This document shows, one piece after another, positions 63,460 through 64,000 of a DNA stretch of 64,000 nt (the stretch's first letter is position 1; the number at the start of each line of letters is the position of its first letter). The notes under the pieces are model-generated. The model saw nothing but the letters and a program-made list of their open reading frames with translations, was not told where the DNA came from and searched no databases. This DNA is from UKL13-2 sp044229235 (lineage in GTDB: Bacteria; Pseudomonadota; Gammaproteobacteria; Burkholderiales; Usitatibacteraceae): positions 1 through 64,000 of the forward strand of contig JBGATH010000025.1 in assembly GCA_044229235.1 (NCBI GenBank). Direction: 5' to 3'. Both the position numbers and the translations under genes were made by a program.

Positions 63460-63614
63460 GTTGGGTCTCCACAACGTGGCGGTTAAGGGCGGCGGGATGC
63501 AAGCAAAAGCATACGCCGGCACAGCCACCGGGTCACAGCGTGTTTGTAACAAAATGCCGCAGGCTGCGGGCACACATTGCGGGATGTTGCTACGGGACCG
63601 GCTGCAACGACTGC

Positions 63615-64000
63615 TTACGCAGCGCCGGCCAATTCACGTTGCCGGCGGGCTTCGAACAGGCACACGCCCGACGCCACCGACACATTCAGGCTCTCGACCG
63701 CACCGAACATCGGAATGCTGACAATCTCATCGCAGTTTTCACGCGTGAGCCGGCGCAGGCCCTCTCCTTCCGCGCCCAGCACCCAAGCCAACGCGCCGCC
63801 GAGCCTGGCACCAAACAGTGACGACTCGCCGCCTTCGTCCGCACCGACAATCCAGATATCGCGATCCTTGATTTCGCGCAGCGTGCGCGCGAGGTTGGTC
63901 ACCGTGATGTAGGGCACCGACTCCGCGGCGCCGGACGCAACCTTCATGGCGCTGGCCGTCAGCCCCACGCTGCGATCCTTGGGCGCGATCACGGCGTGCG
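63615..64000 (-). CDS. rlmB: 23S rRNA (guanosine-2'-O)-methyltransferase RlmB, C-terminal part
   Basis: The last 128 or so residues of a SPOUT (SpoU) methyltransferase; the gene runs off the right edge. AVIAPKDRS, WVLGAEGEGLRRL (motif 2) and IPMFGAVESLNVSVASGV (motif 3, the trefoil-knot SAM site) fit RlmB, which methylates G2251 of 23S rRNA. The N-terminal RNA-binding domain lies outside the window. Confidence 0.88.
   Translation of the reverse strand, partial: HAVIAPKDRSVGLTASAMKVASGAAESVPYITVTNLARTLREIKDRDIWIVGADEGGESSLFGARLGGALAWVLGAEGEGLRRLTRENCDEIVSIPMFGAVESLNVSVASGVCLFEARRQRELAGAA

Overview
The window is GC-rich and densely packed, and its gene content points to a betaproteobacterium. 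I see no ribosomal RNA or other species marker, so I go no further than class. The supporting signs are the pepA-holC-small gene-valS order, the divergent lptF/pepA pair, a homodimeric-type pyruvate dehydrogenase operon whose E3 carries its own lipoyl domain, ergothioneine genes, and a sigma-54 type IV pilin promoter. Long antisense ORFs are common here because of the GC content; I treated them as shadows.

Layout. 1-162: end of an IS30-like element leaving the window, inserted in a palindromic repeat. 0.3-4.8 kb: ergothioneine genes egtB and egtD, abutting tail to tail with a methyltransferase between them, plus a TlpA-like thioredoxin and a Tat-exported transglutaminase-like protein. 5-10.2 kb: a secreted repeat protein, tRNA-Ser(GGA), lptF, pepA, holC and a small gene. 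10.3-16.2 kb: valS, an MFS transporter, a crotonase and an SDR. 16.3-18.8 kb: a TusA-like protein and a rhodanese-ChrB/ChrA chromate pair. 18.8-22.3 kb: moaC, a BepA-like protease and an orphan soxXA pair with a monoheme-type SoxA. 22.4-25.9 kb: a MacAB-like ABC exporter. 25.9-38.8 kb: a surface-glycan region (four methyltransferases, a flippase-like protein, radical SAM, AsnB, two glycosyltransferases, a TMTC-like GT-C protein) ending at the pilin gene. 39.3-46.1 kb: signalling genes around a GAF-MshEN-type PilB/GspE ATPase (HD-GYP, cyclic-nucleotide phosphodiesterase, FHA, PP2C). 46.7-52.5 kb: aceE-aceF-lpdA. 52.5-53.6 kb: a decayed IS30-family element. 53.7-64 kb: housekeeping and small genes (VanZ, VOC, DUF1499, GAF, PLP enzyme, NUDIX, alaS, ATP-grasp, TauE, a small secreted protein, rlmB cut by the edge).

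Two things stand out. First, a roughly 68-bp near-perfect palindrome recurs between genes (four whole copies, one copy split by the IS30 remnant, and one half copy at the left edge). The arms covary, and two IS30-like elements sit at the same point of its loop. Second, the minus-strand genes from pilA downward (TMTC-like GT-C protein, DPM1-type GT2, DUF354 protein, AsnB, toroid protein, methyltransferase, radical SAM) look like one unit that could build and transfer a modified glycan, perhaps onto the pilin. That role is inference; the gene families and their order are what the sequence shows.
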